From Salmonella enterica subsp. enterica serovar Choleraesuis (lineage in GTDB: Bacteria; Pseudomonadota; Gammaproteobacteria; Enterobacterales; Enterobacteriaceae), in the NCBI GenBank assembly GCA_022846635.1, contig AP025685.1, forward strand, positions 992,001 through 1,056,000: a stretch of 64,000 nucleotides of DNA, written 5' to 3'. The position numbers and the translations under genes are program-made. The notes below the pieces were generated by a model. It saw nothing but the letters and a program-made list of their open reading frames with translations, had not been told where the DNA came from and searched no databases. This document shows, in pieces, positions 62,714-64,000 of the stretch (its first letter is position 1; each line of letters begins with the position of its first letter).

Positions 62714-64000
62714 AGGAGCATCGTAATGCACGGTTATTGCTGGTTGACGACGACCCGGGGCTATTAAAACTTCTGGGGTTGCGGTTATCCAGCGAAGGCT
62801 ATCAGGTGCAGACGGCACCGAGCGGTGCGGAAGCGCTGCGACTGCTGGCGCGTGAGAAGGTCGACCTTGTCATCAGCGATTTACGCATGGATGAGATGGA
62901 TGGCCTGGCGCTGTTTGCCGAAATCCAAAAAGCCCATCCGGGGATGCCCGTTATTATTTTGACAGCCCATGGGTCAATTCCTGAGGCGGTGACCGCCACT
63001 CAGCAGGGGGTATTTAGCTTTCTGACTAAGCCGGTGGATAAAGAGGCGCTTTATCAGGCAATTGATGAAGCCTTACAGCACTCATCCGGGAGCAGCGATG
63101 AGCCGTGGAGCGAGGATATTCTGACCCGCAGTCCGTTGATGCAGCGTCTGCTGGAACAGGCTCATCTGGTGGCTCAATCAGCCGTCAGCGTTTTGATTTC
63201 CGGGCAAAGTGGTACCGGTAAAGAGGTGCTTGCCAAAGCGATTCATCGCGCAAGTGCCCGTAGCAAAGCGCCGTTTATCGCTATTAACTGTGGCGCTTTG
63301 CCTGAACAGTTGCTGGAATCCGAACTTTTTGGCCATGCTCGAGGAGCCTTTACCGGTGCGGTCAGCAGCCGTGAAGGGTTGTTCCAGGCAGCAGAGGGCG
63401 GCACGCTGTTTCTCGATGAAATTGGCGATATGCCGCTACCGTTACAGGTGAAGCTGTTGCGGGTGTTGCAGGAACGCAAAGTGCGGCCATTGGGCAGCAA
63501 TAACGATATTGATATTGATGTGCGCATTATCTCTGCGACCCACCGGGATCTACCGCGCGCGATGGAGCAGGGTGAGTTTCGTGAAGACCTTTTCTATCGC
63601 CTGAATGTTGTGGCATTACGGCTACCGGCGCTTAATGAGCGCGGCGAGGATATTCCGCTGCTGGCGAACCATTTGCTGCGTCAGTCCGCAGAGCGCCATC
63701 AGTCATCAGCACGTAGTTTCTCTTCCGATGCGATGAAGCGTTTGATGACCGCCGCCTGGCCGGGTAACGTGCGCCAGCTGGTTAACGTTATTGAACAGTG
63801 TGTGGCTTTGTCTCCGGCTCCGGTCATTAGCGATGCGCTGGTGGCACAGGCTTTGGAAGGCGAAAACACCGTACTGCCAACTTTTGCCGAAGCCCGCAAT
63901 CAGTTTGAGCTTAACTATCTACGTAAGTTGCTACAGATAGCGCATGGCAACGTAACGCAGGCGGCGCGCCTTGCCGGGCGTAATCGCACCGATTTCTATA
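62710..64000 (+). CDS. glrR: Sigma-54-dependent response regulator GlrR (QseF), cut by the window end
   Basis: The first 430 codons are present and the stop lies outside. Receiver domain (1-120) with phospho-Asp D57 (VISDLRMDEMDG). AAA+ domain with Walker A GQSGTGKE near 170, sigma-54-contacting GAFTGA (GHARGAFTGAVSSREG), and Walker B GTLFLDEIGD. The start of the Fis-type HTH is visible (GNVTQAARLAGRNRTDFY). It activates the sigma-54 promoter of glmY, closing a local circuit. Confidence 0.97.
   Translation, partial: MKEHRNARLLLVDDDPGLLKLLGLRLSSEGYQVQTAPSGAEALRLLAREKVDLVISDLRMDEMDGLALFAEIQKAHPGMPVIILTAHGSIPEAVTATQQGVFSFLTKPVDKEALYQAIDEALQHSSGSSDEPWSEDILTRSPLMQRLLEQAHLVAQSAVSVLISGQSGTGKEVLAKAIHRASARSKAPFIAINCGALPEQLLESELFGHARGAFTGAVSSREGLFQAAEGGTLFLDEIGDMPLPLQVKLLRVLQERKVRPLGSNNDIDIDVRIISATHRDLPRAMEQGEFREDLFYRLNVVALRLPALNERGEDIPLLANHLLRQSAERHQSSARSFSSDAMKRLMTAAWPGNVRQLVNVIEQCVALSPAPVISDALVAQALEGENTVLPTFAEARNQFELNYLRKLLQIAHGNVTQAARLAGRNRTDFY

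Overview
The window is chromosomal DNA of an Enterobacteriaceae-type bacterium. The gene order pheA-raiA-bamD | rluD-pgeF-clpB-rrn(16S, tRNA-Glu, 23S, 5S)-kgtP | yfiM-pssA-patZ-tapT-trxC | yfiF | ung | grcA | srmB | trmN6 | nadB | rpoE-rseABC-lepA-lepB-rnc-era-recO-pdxJ-acpS | yfhL ... yfhH | pgpC-tadA | mltF | purL-glmY-glrK-glrG-glrR is the E. coli K-12 core order around rrnG. The proteins are close to, but clearly not, E. coli (NadB in particular has diverged), so I assign the family and leave the genus open. Many core regulatory sites can be read directly: the pheL attenuator, sigma-32 clpB promoter, rrn P1/P2 and antitermination boxes, paired FNR boxes before grcA, a NadR box before nadB, a sigma-E promoter before rpoE, a hairpin in the rnc leader, a PurR box before purL, and a sigma-54 promoter with three GlrR-type sites before the sRNA gene glmY.

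The accessory element is a 15.2-kb insertion between yfhL and yfhH (about 36.8-51.96 kb). It holds a LexA/CI-like S24 repressor, a phage-82-type Q antiterminator, a tandem array of terminator-bearing repeats, a lysis cassette (holin, endolysin, Rz with nested Rz1), and one collinear contractile-tail operon: tail terminator, sheath, tube, a frameshifting tail chaperone, a short tape measure, baseplate and hub proteins, spike, wedge proteins, fibre and fibre chaperone. There is no integrase, replication, terminase, portal, capsid or connector gene and no visible att repeat. All tail and lysis genes are open. This is the gene content of a contractile (R-type) tailocin. Its tail genes are of the DUF3383/DUF3277/Gp138/DUF2612 type rather than the P2 type of classical R-pyocins.

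The most unusual feature is the control region between Q and the holin. Five 114-116-bp direct repeats each carry an intrinsic terminator. Another terminator lies just before the array and another just after it, so seven terminators lie in about 750 bp. An eighth lies inside the tail operon, between hub and spike. With a Q-family antiterminator as the only other early gene, the simple reading is a repressor-to-Q-to-terminator-array switch that keeps a suicidal lysis and tail operon silent until Q is made. Each repeat also has an extended -10-like motif upstream of its terminator, so it may be a miniature promoter-terminator unit.

The flanking core genes serve aromatic biosynthesis (pheA), ribosome hibernation (raiA), outer-membrane assembly and its stress response (bamD, rpoE-rseABC), translation and RNA processing (rrn, rluD, lepA, rnc, era, srmB, trmN6, tapT, tadA), protein export (lepB), cofactor and purine synthesis (nadB, pdxJ, acpS, purL), cell-wall and lipid turnover (mltF, pssA, pgpC), and the GlmY/GlrKR envelope circuit. 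The window cuts pheA at the left edge and glrR at the right.
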